64,000 nt of DNA. Origin: Formicarius rufipectus. Lineage: Eukaryota; Chordata; Aves; Passeriformes; Formicariidae. The position numbers and the translations under genes were made by a program. Positions 1-11,869 of this stretch are shown one piece after another. The notes under the pieces were generated by a model, which saw only the letters and a list, made by a program, of their open reading frames with translations, did not search any database and had not been told where the DNA came from. Positions within the stretch are counted from its first letter, which is position 1; each line of letters begins with the position of its first letter. The stretch is from NCBI GenBank assembly GCA_013399695.1, contig VXAU01002242.1:224088-288087 (forward strand), in the 5' to 3' direction.

Positions 1-806
1 AACCAACTCCAACTCCACTGACAATTGCCTCCACTTGCAACAATATGGAAAGAGCAGAACAGATAACAAGAAGCTGTAAATTTAAAGAAATGCAATCCAA
101 TTATTATTGCTCTAACAGCAATAAGAATTTTTAGTAATGTTAGGAAGAGTATAAGGTGATTGTAATCTTATGCCTACAGACACAGTCCAAAAAATTTATA
201 GGAACTGGCAATTGCGATTTTTTCGGTTACTATCTTATGTTAACAAAGAAAAAGATGAAAAACGTTCATCTAATTCTCTACCTCACAAGAAATTCAGTCA
301 TACACAGCAATAGCTTTAAGAAAAGAACATTTAATTCAAACAGTGGTACCTTGAAGTAATTACTACCAGGCATCAGAAATCGTTAGGTCTGATAAATCTT
401 CTGTTGAACATTTATTTTAATCTTTGAGATACGGTTTTGCTTCTCCAATAGCTGCTCTTAAAGCTTTTCTCTGCAGCCAATCTCTCTTAATCCCTTTAGA
501 CACGTTTTTTTAAAGCTTGTCAGTCAAACACAGATCAAAAAATGCAACTGCTGCTTACTCCACTTTCAATGAAGGTATTGCAGCATGATAATTAGATATG
601 ATACTGCTTTGAAACACTTATTTAGGTAGGTTAAAGTGACAGCTCTGGGACTCAGAGCACACGAACTTAATATGTAGAAGCTATTCTGAAAAAAGAAGAG
701 CATCTTTTAATATGACAAGTCTGAACAACACAGATATTTTCTTCTTAAGTATATAAAAGCTCTTTCCTTTTATTCAAAATCTAACAAAAATAATGCTGAC
801 ATTTTT

Positions 807-832
807 AAAAAAAAAGAAAAAAAAAAAAAAGG
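807..832. repeat. A-rich homopolymer tract
   Basis: A run of A residues broken by a single G. Intron 8. Confidence 0.9.
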
Positions 833-3800
833 AATTTTTTGGAGCTTATTTTTGTAAGCATATTTTCTTCTCCCAAAGAAAGGGAAAGTTAATTTTTAAT
901 AAAACACAGTTTTCCTGTGAAGGTATATTCACAAAAAAAAATCATTTAACTTTTTAAATTTGAAATACCTGAGTAATGTCTAATGCAGTCTTTATTACAA
1001 ATCCACCACTTCAACTTTCCTATTCCTCTTATATTTTTTTTGACTCAAAACACCAAGAGTTAGGAGTAGTTATTAAATCAGCTGAAAGCACCTTTCTTTT
1101 TACGTTTCTTTATTTATAAAACTTGGACCAATTGGTATCAGATAAACAAACTGGGGAGATTACATCAAAGAAATGTTCTTAGACAAACATGATTTCCGTT
1201 TAAGGCATAATTAAAGTATAAGCACATAAGAGTAAAGCAAATACTTCACAAAGTAAAAAGAAACCTAAGTATATACTACACTTACCTATCAAACAGAAGC
1301 TCGTAAGAAAAATTCTAGATCAAACTATCATCTTGAATTATATTTGGCCCACAGAAGTATGAATATACAACAGTTGAGAACTATAAAACTCGAAGTCACC
1401 ATTACCTCAAAATTGTTTGAATAATCAAAACAACTCCATACCTAGACTGTAAAAAGTAACACTATGAAGCAAAGCAATGATCCTATTAAGATTTAGTAAA
1501 GTCTACTTTGCTGCATGAAAATAGAAAGCAAACTTTTAAACTACATGTAAACAGTGACAGAGAAGCTTCATAAAATTCTAGTGGATGAATACAACTGTGA
1601 CAGCTGTTTTCTCCCTTTTCATCCAAATCTGAATTCCATTTTGACTGAAGTACGAAAACATAAATGCAACAGAGAAGTTAATAATAGAACTAAAGTTTTA
1701 TTTTTTCAAAAGGTTGTGGGTTTAGGTTTTTTCCTTCCATAATTTTTATTATTAAAAACACTGAGTGTTGGCTCTGTGACCTGGATTCTGACAAACCTGG
1801 TAACTCTACTAACACGAAATTTCACAAACTTTAAGTTTTCCACCTGTTAATGACTTTTATTTTTCTTGCAAGGCAATCTTCCATCTGTTCTTTATGTACT
1901 GAGGTTTTTTTATTCAGTATTAACATTTAAATCTAAATCTATGCTTTAGTTGTATAGATGGTCCTTTCTTTGAAGGTAATTTTAAAATTGAAAAAACTGA
2001 AAGGACTAATAAATTTCAGCAGTTGAGCATTTTTTTGTTTTCTTTTAAACAGACACTCATAAGGCACTGAGCAATTAGTATCATTACTCGAAATACTGAC
2101 TTTTCGTTACACAGAAAGCTAAAAATAACAGGCAATTAAGCAGTTGGATATACTTCAGATAATCTTAATTGTCTCCTTTTTTTGACAGCTATTGCTAACA
2201 ACAGCCAGAGAATTTTAACTTTAATTAGGCTTGTTCCACTCCAAATAGATAGGAATCTTTTTCAAAATTATCCACAAAACCAGTTTTATTTAAAATACAT
2301 TCATTTTTCCCTGAATGATAGTAAAGCTGAGGTACATCCTACTTTATCAACTAATACATCCTTACGATTTAAGTATCCAGCACTATTACTACCCTACATC
2401 TGTAATCAAACAAGATATTTTATCACAGCCCACATTTTATTCAAGCATTAAGTATGGGCCAATCCATAAAAACAAGAATTTGGATTTTGCAATTTGTGGT
2501 TAACTGAATGGATTTTCAAGAACTTAATTTTGTTTCAATGGAGATCATGAAATGACTGGATATACTTTCTCCATTGCACCAGGATGATAAAACTTTGAGC
2601 ATTTTGATTACAAAGAACTACAAAACTACTTAAGAAAAAAGAAATTATAGAAAACATGACGTAAGTAACATTAAAAAAAATCTATATATGAAAAGCAAAG
2701 AAAGCAGGCAACACCCAAGATTATGCAACAATGCATCCAGCATTTCAGATGAACTGTTCTAATTAGACTGGCAATCTGCGAGTATAGTAAAGAGAATGAA
2801 ATAAAAACTGAAACTGACTTAAGAGAGGGATTAATTTTGTAAAACAGCACTGCCTATAATAAATCAAGGCCCTTCAAGACAGTACTAGGAATAAAAATAC
2901 TAGAAAAGCAGGTTGCCATACCCTATATCTAATCTATCTGTTGAGATACTTTTCTCAGTGCTCCCTAACTTGTTAAGCTAAAAATAAGCAGAATTCACAA
3001 ATTCTTATCATGAGCATGCAGTTTTACAATACACCTAAAACCATCTCTGTGCTAGCTGGCACTAAAAAGAGATCTTGCTTCTTTCTTCCCTAACACTCTC
3101 CTGGTCCCCAAATCCCCACTCATAGTCATCTCTGATCCTCAAGGTAAGTGCAGAGAGTTAAATGATTCAGTTTATTATGGGCTTAGTTTCCAGCCAGTTC
3201 AACTGTACTGATCCACTGCACCAGAGAAAAGCCAATGCCGACCAAAAAGAGGAGACAGGAATGCACATTTGGGTTGGAAAAGAGAAAGCAAAGCTACCCA
3301 TTTTGACAGCAGAACACCTTGATTTAGCTGTGTGATCTAAGCATATGGCAAGCAAACCCATTTCTGTCCAACTAAAACTCATCTGGTATTACTCAAATAT
3401 GCAGCTCCACTACAAAGTTTAAGGAACCATGAAAGGAACAAGTAGGGCACCCTACAGTGAACGCCTGAAACAACAAATGGGACCTCAAAAAGATGAATTC
3501 TACAGCAGGTAAGAACGTAATTCACATTGTCCCAAGCCCTCACTAGGTATCACATATATTAATGAGTAAAATATACATATCTATACTGTTACAAACTACA
3601 TACAGTTACTTGTAAATATATGCTCATTACTAACACCTTCTCAAGGTATATTCCAGCAAGTGCCAGAATTGGGTTGCTACAATTAGATAAAGATCCATTA
3701 AGCAATTAAGTAAATCACCTAATTTTGATCAGAGCAGACAGAGAGCACTTAGGCAAACAGATCCACTCGTATATATTTGATACTAAACGCCACACTAACT

Positions 3801-5693
3801 TCCAGTAGGTTAAGTAATTAGGGAAAAACAGTAGGGAATAAACTCCATCACTATCAAGCCACACAGAAACTGCATATCTGGGTAAAACTCAAATGCATTT
3901 GTTAGAACTTCTATACTATTAGAATTACATTAAAAAATAATCCTTAAATGAAATAGTTATATAAGTCTAAGTCAGAATAAAAGGCTCATGAAAGAATTAG
4001 TCAAACTGCAACTAAAAGATTAATACTCCAAATCAAGTCATGGTGAATGATAAAGATGAATTTATCCAGATTTATAATTAAATATCCAAAAACAAAAGGA
4101 TCCAAACATTAAAGGATCCTTTATAGTTCTCTAGTTCCTCATTAATCAATTCTCTCAATTACACAAGTTCTGCCAACATATTTGCCCTTCCTCATCTTTT
4201 CATTCCCTAACCCTTCATTAACTAAATATAGATGTCCTCTTACTACTATCCACATTTTCCTTAGTTCTGTTTGGAATGCCTCCAAATATCCTGCTTTATT
4301 AACCAATCCTAAACACAGCAGTTTATCATGGCAAGCACCACTAGCTGATAAACAATTCAAACAACTCACTGCTAGTTATTTTCACATGGATTTTCCACCT
4401 TGTTTAAAGTGAATAAAAGGATGTAAAATAGTGAGATTTCTTTACCCAATTAAGCCTGAAAAACTGTATTATATAGTAATAAAAACAATTGCTAAAATAT
4501 TGTGAATAATTCATTTTTTCTAAAGTGAGACATACAAAAATCAAATTAATTTAAAAATATAATCTGTCCAAGTGCTTCAGAAGAGTACTTTTCAAAGCAC
4601 TCAAATTCAGGTCTACATCTTCATTGCCTTCGTTTCCAAGAAATTTACCTGAAGGAACTTTGAGTTACTTTCAAAAACTACAACTCAAAAATATTTAAAT
4701 GTATGGAAAAACTTTCTAGCTGCTTTCCCACTGCAGTCAAAACCAGTCCTGCCATAGAGCACAAAAGACCGGCACGGAAATACCAAGTTCTCTGTGCCTG
4801 GGCTCAATATGGATCTCTGCTTACTCGTGGATCATCTTCACCTTTTCCATGGTACAAAGCAGAAATCATCAATGGGTAAATCCAAATTCAAATGCTGTTT
4901 ATCTTACTCCTCACAATCCTCCCTCTCTTCAGCTACTCTGCAGCACTTACCAAATACTTTCACTGACAACAGATTGGCACAGCAACAGGGGGAGAGTGGG
5001 GGAACATATTCACAGAAATTAAAAAGTGACCAATGATTATCTCAAAGCAAGCTAAGATAATGCTGAACAACACCTGTGTCACGTTATGGTTATATATACA
5101 TCTCTGTGTACATACACTAACTGTTCCATAATATGTGAAAGGAAAGAATGTTTCAAAGACAACTGAGAGGTAAGTAAAAAATTTCAGGTCACTGAGTAGC
5201 TCGTGAATATTGCAGCTCGTTTTCAGATGAATGCACACAATGTCCCCTGGACTTATATAGAAGACATAATTTGCTTTTCAGTACTTTTAAGTCACGAATT
5301 TCTTCATTCTTTGCCCATCCAAATAACACAGATACTCTTTGATAACTAAATGGAATGTTATTTCACACATCATGTTTATGATAATTTCAGCAAACTTTGC
5401 TGATGTCAGGAGTATTGCTATAAAAATTTATGGAAATTACTAAGAATCAGCACTGAAATATACCTTTGTACAGGGAAATTACATTACCGGAAACTTGCAT
5501 TAATGAGAAAAAATGCAATATGATCAAAATGAAATTTATGGTACGAATTTTCATATGACAGAAAAGTGATTTAAATTATTTTGAATACTTTTTGTGCAAG
5601 TTTTATAATGGTTCTAAAAACATTTGTTTTCTTAATACTTTTACAACTTGCAGGAAAACATTAAAATGTCAATTATGTTTCATGTCCCTGCTC

Positions 5694-5716
5694 TTATGCA
5701 AATTTAATTTGCATAA
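5694..5716. repeat. inverted pair of octamer motifs
   Basis: TTATGCAAAT, spacer TTA, ATTTGCATAA: two perfect 10-bp arms, each containing the ATGCAAAT octamer bound by POU-domain factors. Intron 8. Confidence 0.75.
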
Positions 5717-8700
5717 ATACCATAATTTCAAGCAAATGTGTAAATAAAAATATTTCAATAAAAGACTGTGTTAAAACTCATATTTATTTAAACAAAGAAA
5801 AGCATTAAAACAGAAGACTGTTACTAAACTTTAATGCTAAAATTCAAAAAAAGTTCAAAAGCATACAACAATTGCAAATAAAATCTTTTAATTTCTCTCA
5901 GGCTGAAGAAATCCCTCACATTTCTGAGCACTCAGTACTCAAAAGGTTTTCCAGAATTACTTTCCTGGTAAATCAGAAGACAGCAAAACTTGAAGGGCCT
6001 GGGAGAAACAGAAGCAATCAGTTAATCTAGTTATAGCTCCTTGTTCAATTTTGACTTTATAAAATCAATTTGTCAATTCTTCAATTTCATTCAGTCTCTT
6101 CTAAGTAGACTAACTACAAATTTGTTACATCTTTTCCATTTTATCTCCTCTAAAGCTCAATGCATGAGTCCTATTCATAATTATCTAAGAAGTAGTGAAT
6201 TGGTGGAACTGAATAAGAAAGGTCTAGGTGTTTAGACAGCAGGATTAATGATACAAAATTAATTTACATACTGCAGCAATCAAGGCTTCAGCTTGGTCTT
6301 GAAAGTAAACAATGTGTCCTAAAAAAATTTTACCCAATAACTAATGCTGCAAGTATGAAGAAAAGCAGCTCACTAGAGTCAGTGGGTTCAGAACTCTTTG
6401 TACTCTGGCTTACTGCCTCAATATTCAGAAAGACAGTTTTATGAATACTATAACCAAATGTACTTATTGGACAAAAATTACAATTTTCCTGAAGAAAAAA
6501 ATAATCTCTGCTTAATTGACTTTTTTCCTCATATTTTATAAACAAACACTGAGGAATTACCTCAAATACAGTAATGATAAAATGCTCTGAAACTTTACTC
6601 CAATTATATAATGAAAACAATTTTAGATATAGCATTCCAACTGTATAAAAGTTTTAAATATAATTACTCAGAGCAGATCTGTTGAACATGAAGGAAAGCA
6701 GGCAAAAATGAGATTGCATACTGTTTATAGGGACAAGACGACATTCCGTAATACATGGGAGGGAATGGAAAAAATTGTAAGCAAGGGTGTTATAGACAGA
6801 TAAAGACTTTTTCAGGATCAAAGAATCTTTCTTGACTCATAACAACACTGGTCTGAGAATAAATCCCACTTCAATCCCATGAGGATTTGGGTCTGGATTA
6901 ATTCATAAAGTCATGGGAGTAACAATTCAAAAAATACTAGGTAATAGAAGTTTCATTTAATGCCTTCTACGAAAGGATTTAAGATCACAAGAAAAAATAC
7001 TTACAACAGTAAGACCTCTCTTTTCAAAGTTTTCAGTTCATGAGTTCTTGTAAGCATCATCAACTTGTCTTGAGCTCCTCTACTTCAAGAAGACTGCAGA
7101 CAATATCTCAATCGCCATTCCTGTCTTCAGCAGCCTCATTTTTCTTGACATTCTTCATCCAACATAAAATGATGAATTGCTACAATAGTGTTCATTTTCT
7201 GCCCTGGACTTCCTACTAACTCCTAATTTTCTCTTGATCCAACACTGCTAGGGGTCTCAAAATTATTTCATATAGCCACTCCATTTAGCAACGCCTGACC
7301 CGCATCCTTATTATGGTGGTGTTTCCCTTGAGCTTACATCAGTCTGGATAGTGAATAAACCCAGGTCCTCTCTGGGGTTTTAGATATACACACTTGGGCC
7401 CAGTGGATTACTGAAATGACAATTACAGTGAAGTGTAGCTAATTCTGTGAGCAAGAAACCACAATCAACTGTGCAGCACAATCTAATACTTGGAAACAAG
7501 GCAGATCAATAGGATCTCAGGGCAAGAGGAAGGCGTACAAAGAGTCTGACAGGTGTGGCAACCTGAAATAGGACTTGCAATCCAGTGCAAAATTTCCTTT
7601 TCCACATTAAGTCCATGAACAGTGAGCAGTCACATGGTATATTTTATCTCATTAACAAAAACACCTCTAGTGCATCTAAAATGATGAGACTCATTTTGAC
7701 ACAAACTATTATACTGCAAACACACAGAGCTTTCAGGAAAACTGTCCTGACAGTAAGTAACATTTGTTCTGACAACACATATTACAACACCACTATGTCA
7801 TGCAGGAGGTTAGAAGTAAGCATAAAATAGTATTTTCCCACCTGTAGTGTTTGAAATTCTAAAGAAGGTATTATAACATAGCAGAATAAAGACCTATAGC
7901 ATTTTTCATAAGAGGAAAAAAATTTTTAAAAAAGGTTGAGACTAATATACACAATCAAGTGGTATAAGAAACTCAAGGTTTAAAATCCTCCTTCACCTAA
8001 TTTAGACCAGAAATTCAAAACTGAAATTACTGCATTCCAGCAGGGGCCAGTATCTACCTCCTCTGAAATTTTCTTTAATTGTAGTTTTGCCTCTCCTGGC
8101 TGGGTTTGACAACCATGTTTTATCGTTGAAAATGTTACAGCACTCTGCATTTATTGCAGAGAGGGGAACTAATGAGATATTACTAGATTACATCATACTT
8201 ACACGGATGGAAAGGTTGAAAAAATGCCCTCAACATTTAACATATTCAGTTTCTCCTTTCAGTCATTCAAACTATTCTCCATGTGTGAATCTATGTACAA
8301 AAGTTAGCCACTTCATTCCACATTAAAACATGAAAATACCTATGACTTCAGTCCTCATACAGACTCAGAAATCCTACTTTATGGCATTCAGATTTGAATA
8401 TAAAGTAAATTATCACTTTCATTCATGTCATTTTTATCTTCAAAAGTTCTGTAACAACACTGTTACAAAGAGTTAGTAAATATCTTTAGCAGAGCAGAAA
8501 GACTCCCATGACTAGAACAAATGTCCCACACTTTTTATGCAAGATTAAGGGCTATTTCAGTTGTCATAAAGCCAAACTAAACACAGCTTTCCTCCCACCA
8601 AAATATGCGACAAAAGTGCCCTTTTCTTTAAATATTACATGGATATGCCAACAAATTTATTATTAATGGCATTGTCAGCCATAAAAATTTGTTATTAATC

Positions 8701-8960
8701 TCTAATAATTCTTTAAGATCTCTTTTTTTTTTAATTATAGAAAGAACCTAAAATAAAAGGCATTATCACTTGCAACTGTATAAATTAGGACCCTAGTGAC
8801 TTTGAATTGCAACAAGAAGCTTTCTGTTGAATTGTGGAAAAAATACAAAAATCAATAATTAAAGGATAGCAATAAACTACTTTAATACACAAGTCAATAT
8901 TCACTTAAAATCAAGAAATGAGATCTAAGGTAAAAAACTCAAGTAAATAGAGAGTATTGC

Positions 8961-8987
8961 ATATATATATATATATATACACACACT
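8961..8987. repeat. (AT)n(AC)n microsatellite
   Basis: About nine AT units followed by four AC units. Intron 8. Confidence 0.95.
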
Positions 8988-9905
8988 AACAGTTAAACAT
9001 TTTTTGCTGGGACATTTCTGCAACTCTGTACTTATTTCTATCTAAATTACTAAACCACAATTTACAGTCTGATTTTTGAATCCCAAAATTTTATTACAAA
9101 TCTCAGCCTTTTAGAGGTACTTCATAAATTTCACATCCCCATTTCAACTTTAAATAAAATGCATACTCTTATTTATTCGAACTTGAATGCATCCCTCAGT
9201 GTAACTTGAATATATTAGAAAGATTCAAACCAAAAAGCTACTTAAAGACAAATCTTAGGAAGTTTTTGTATGTCCCTGGGGGGAAATAACTGCTGTTAGC
9301 ACTTAGTCAGAACCACTACTATATTGAAAAAAACACTTCATTTTTCTATTTTTCTTATTACATAGATATTAGCTTCTAAATGAGCTTTCACAATGAGGTT
9401 TTCTGAGCTTCATACACTTTCAGTGGCAGAATATCTTCTGTGGTTGAAAGTTTTTGAGTTTTGTCTTTCTTCACTGAACACTTACTGGAACAGCTACACT
9501 CACTGATATGAAAACACTGACGAACTGGCAAATACATTAACAATCACCAGGGTCTCCAAATGTAAGTTGGTGGTAAAGACAAACTTATTTACCATATTAA
9601 TTAAATGGCCTATTTAACATGGAATATCAATTCTCTAATCACATCTTATTTCAATTAGCAACCCTAAAGTCTACTAGAGACCCTACTGTTCTAGGACCAT
9701 TAAGAACATTTTCATTATCTGTCAAATGAGGGAGCAAAAGGCAGAAACTGCAAATACTCTCAGGAGTAGGCCTCTACCATACTTAAGAGATGATTAGGGA
9801 GAAAGCAGCAGTAGTTCTCACTGGTTGCTTAGCAATGAAATATCCCTCCATGAAACAAGAAATGAACAAAGCAACAGAGGTGTTGCCATGCAAATGAGTA
9901 AATGG

Positions 9906-9910
9906 ATAGC
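9906..9910. repeat. left target-site duplication of the solo LTR
   Basis: ATAGC immediately before the TGTCT terminus; an identical copy follows the AGACA terminus at 10718-10722. Confidence 0.8.
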
Positions 9911-10717
9911 TGTCTTGGTTTTTAGTAGCCAGGGTCAGTTTGTCACTGTGTGGGTGTGTATTCTAAAGCCTCTATGCCATTTTTTCCATGAACTGCTCAC
10001 AATGGCACATTAGCAGCTATTGTCTAAGGGACAACACACTCCTCAGGCTGCAGGCTGGGTGTTTTGGAACTTCTGTGAGATAAGGAAATTCTTCTGCCTC
10101 CACACCCACCTGAGGGGTCATGTCTGCTAATGGCCCATCAGAGATGTCAAAAATAGGCCATTGTTTATCTCACAGAGTAAATCACCCATTGTTTAAGTCT
10201 CCGCCCTGGGGGAAGGACTGGGTGGAGCCTAGGTGAATATAAGCAGAGGATTTTTGGGCCTAGGGAACTCTCTTCAGATCCAGAAGAGGACCCGAGCCAC
10301 GAGCAGACTGCGACTGCCAGCAGACTGCAACCATCACTCTCACCAGCAGAGGATTTCAACTGCTCTTCGGAGGGACACGCCAAAGCTTTTTCTTCCCATC
10401 CACCAACCCCCCCCCCCGGGGGTGACCCAGCACCGGCTACTCATCTCATCACCTGCGGTCTGTAAAATACCTCCGTGCCTGCCAGGGACAGAGACTGGGG
10501 GAGGGAAGGGGTTTTGCTCAGGTTTTTTTTTTTTCTATTTTACTCGGTTAGTTGTGGTTGTTTTTGTTTATCTTAAATATATAGATATATATAAATTATA
10601 GCTAGGAACTGTTATCCTTCCATTTATCATATCTTAATTAAAATTTGTTTTGAAATTGAAGGAGATTTGTCCCTCTGTTTTAACTATAATTTTTTCTAAG
10701 CTCTCTAAACTTAGACA
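9911..10717 (+). mobile_element. solo LTR of an endogenous retrovirus (ERVL-like by target duplication)
   Basis: An 807-bp block that starts TGTCT and ends AGACA (perfect 5-bp terminal inverted repeat). It is flanked on both sides by the same 5 bp, ATAGC (9906-9910 and 10718-10722). It is more GC-rich than its surroundings and has a promoter-like TATAAG at 10238-10243, a C11 run at 10407-10417, a T-rich stretch and an ATTAAA polyadenylation-type signal at 10637-10642, all reading on the plus strand. No internal viral genes are present, so it is the product of LTR-LTR recombination. A 5-bp duplication is typical of class III (ERVL) elements. It is antisense to TBC1D22A in intron 8. Confidence 0.85.
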
Positions 10718-10722
10718 ATAGC
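10718..10722. repeat. right target-site duplication of the solo LTR
   Basis: ATAGC immediately after the AGACA terminus, identical to the left copy. Confidence 0.8.
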
Positions 10723-11754
10723 CTATCATCCATTCAAGGATAATCTGTCCTTCATTAAAACCAATCCGTCTGAATTAATACACCAAAGAGTATCTTGCAA
10801 AGAGAAGGTTGGAAGAATCCATGTATACACCCCACTGAAGCAGCCAGACAATGCGTTACTCAAGTTTACACACACAATGCTTATATTCTCACTGTATCTG
10901 TGTATGACAAACAGAAGTAGAAGGAAAATAGTTATAATTAAAGACAGACTAACACTGTCATTTTTACTCTTAAACCTTACCTTTTCTACCCGTAGTTATA
11001 GCCAAGTTATTAATGAATTATAACGATTAGTCATTCTCTTAAATTGTTTATAACAATTTAAATAATAAATTTAAGATTTAACCCACATGTGAGTTGGATA
11101 AGTTTTCAAAAGCATACTCACACACAAAGTTACAAACTCAACACAAATACAGTTGTTGACACTATTATCATTAGCCCCAGAAGAGTGGAGTTCTTAACCA
11201 GGGAAATTTGATTACTGTTGCCTTAATTTTCAGAGTCTCATTTCAGAATGCCATTATTTCAGCCACAGATGCAGTTCAATAGGTTTTTTTTATTTTAATT
11301 TGCCCTCCACTCATTTAAAAGCTTTCCTTGTTTCACGGGTTATTTTTCCTGGTGTTGGGGAGGGTTTGTTTAGTTTTTTTACAGGGTGGACACTGTTGGA
11401 TTTTTTATTTTTTTTGCTGCTGCTGTTTTGCATTCATATGTACAATTTAAAGCTTTCACAAAAACAAGAGAAAAAGAAACAAATAAAACCATCAATGAAG
11501 AAAAGAGCATCATGAGCAGTGAACACCTCTTAAATAGAAAGATGATTCCTGAATTCCACTGCTACTTAAACAAAATCTGATTGCTTTTCAGTATATAAAG
11601 ACAATGATACAGATTTATAATGTAAAATTTATTATAAAATTCATGTATCAAATTATGCTTCGATTAGATCATCCAAATCATCAGTCAGATTAAAATGAAA
11701 ATGATGTTTCAAAACCAATACTAACTCATAATGAGGTATTAAGACAAATCTTAC
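10723..11754 (-). other. TBC1D22A intron 8, portion next to exon 8
   Basis: AT-rich non-coding DNA between the solo LTR and the exon 8 donor. Nothing recognised. Confidence 0.8.
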
Positions 11755-11869
11755 CTATATATTCACAAACGAAGACTACAAAAAAAGGAGTAACAAGATC
11801 ATTTATGCCCTGAACATATCCACTGGCTGGGTGACGTATTGCCCAGATAAACAAAATTCTTTCAAAGAT
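11755..11869 (-). CDS. TBC1D22A: TBC1D22A coding exon 8 (glutamine finger)
   Basis: 115 nt encoding residues 302-339 plus one base. It carries IFERILFIWAIRHPASGYVQ and GINDLVTPFFVVFVCEYI. The YxQ motif gives the catalytic glutamine finger Q321. The acceptor is CTTTTTCAG and the donor ATAG|GTAAGA. The coding strand includes a T7 run followed by GTAG (11786-11776), which resembles an acceptor inside the exon. The next exon, expected to start with a short acidic segment, was not found in 1-11754. Confidence 0.96.

Larger units (their letters stand above)
1..9905 (-). other. TBC1D22A intron 8, distal part (no exon seen)
   Basis: AT-rich non-coding sequence. I looked on the minus strand for the next exons (the WCMSKLLDGIQ and RWMNNLLMRELP blocks) and did not see them. 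It holds only simple repeats and the inverted octamer pair. The open frames here are short and unlike any family I know. Confidence 0.8.

Noticed and set aside
1..11754. Further TBC1D22A exons left of exon 8
   Set aside because: No minus-strand match to the remaining TBC-domain blocks was seen; a long intron 8 is the simpler reading.
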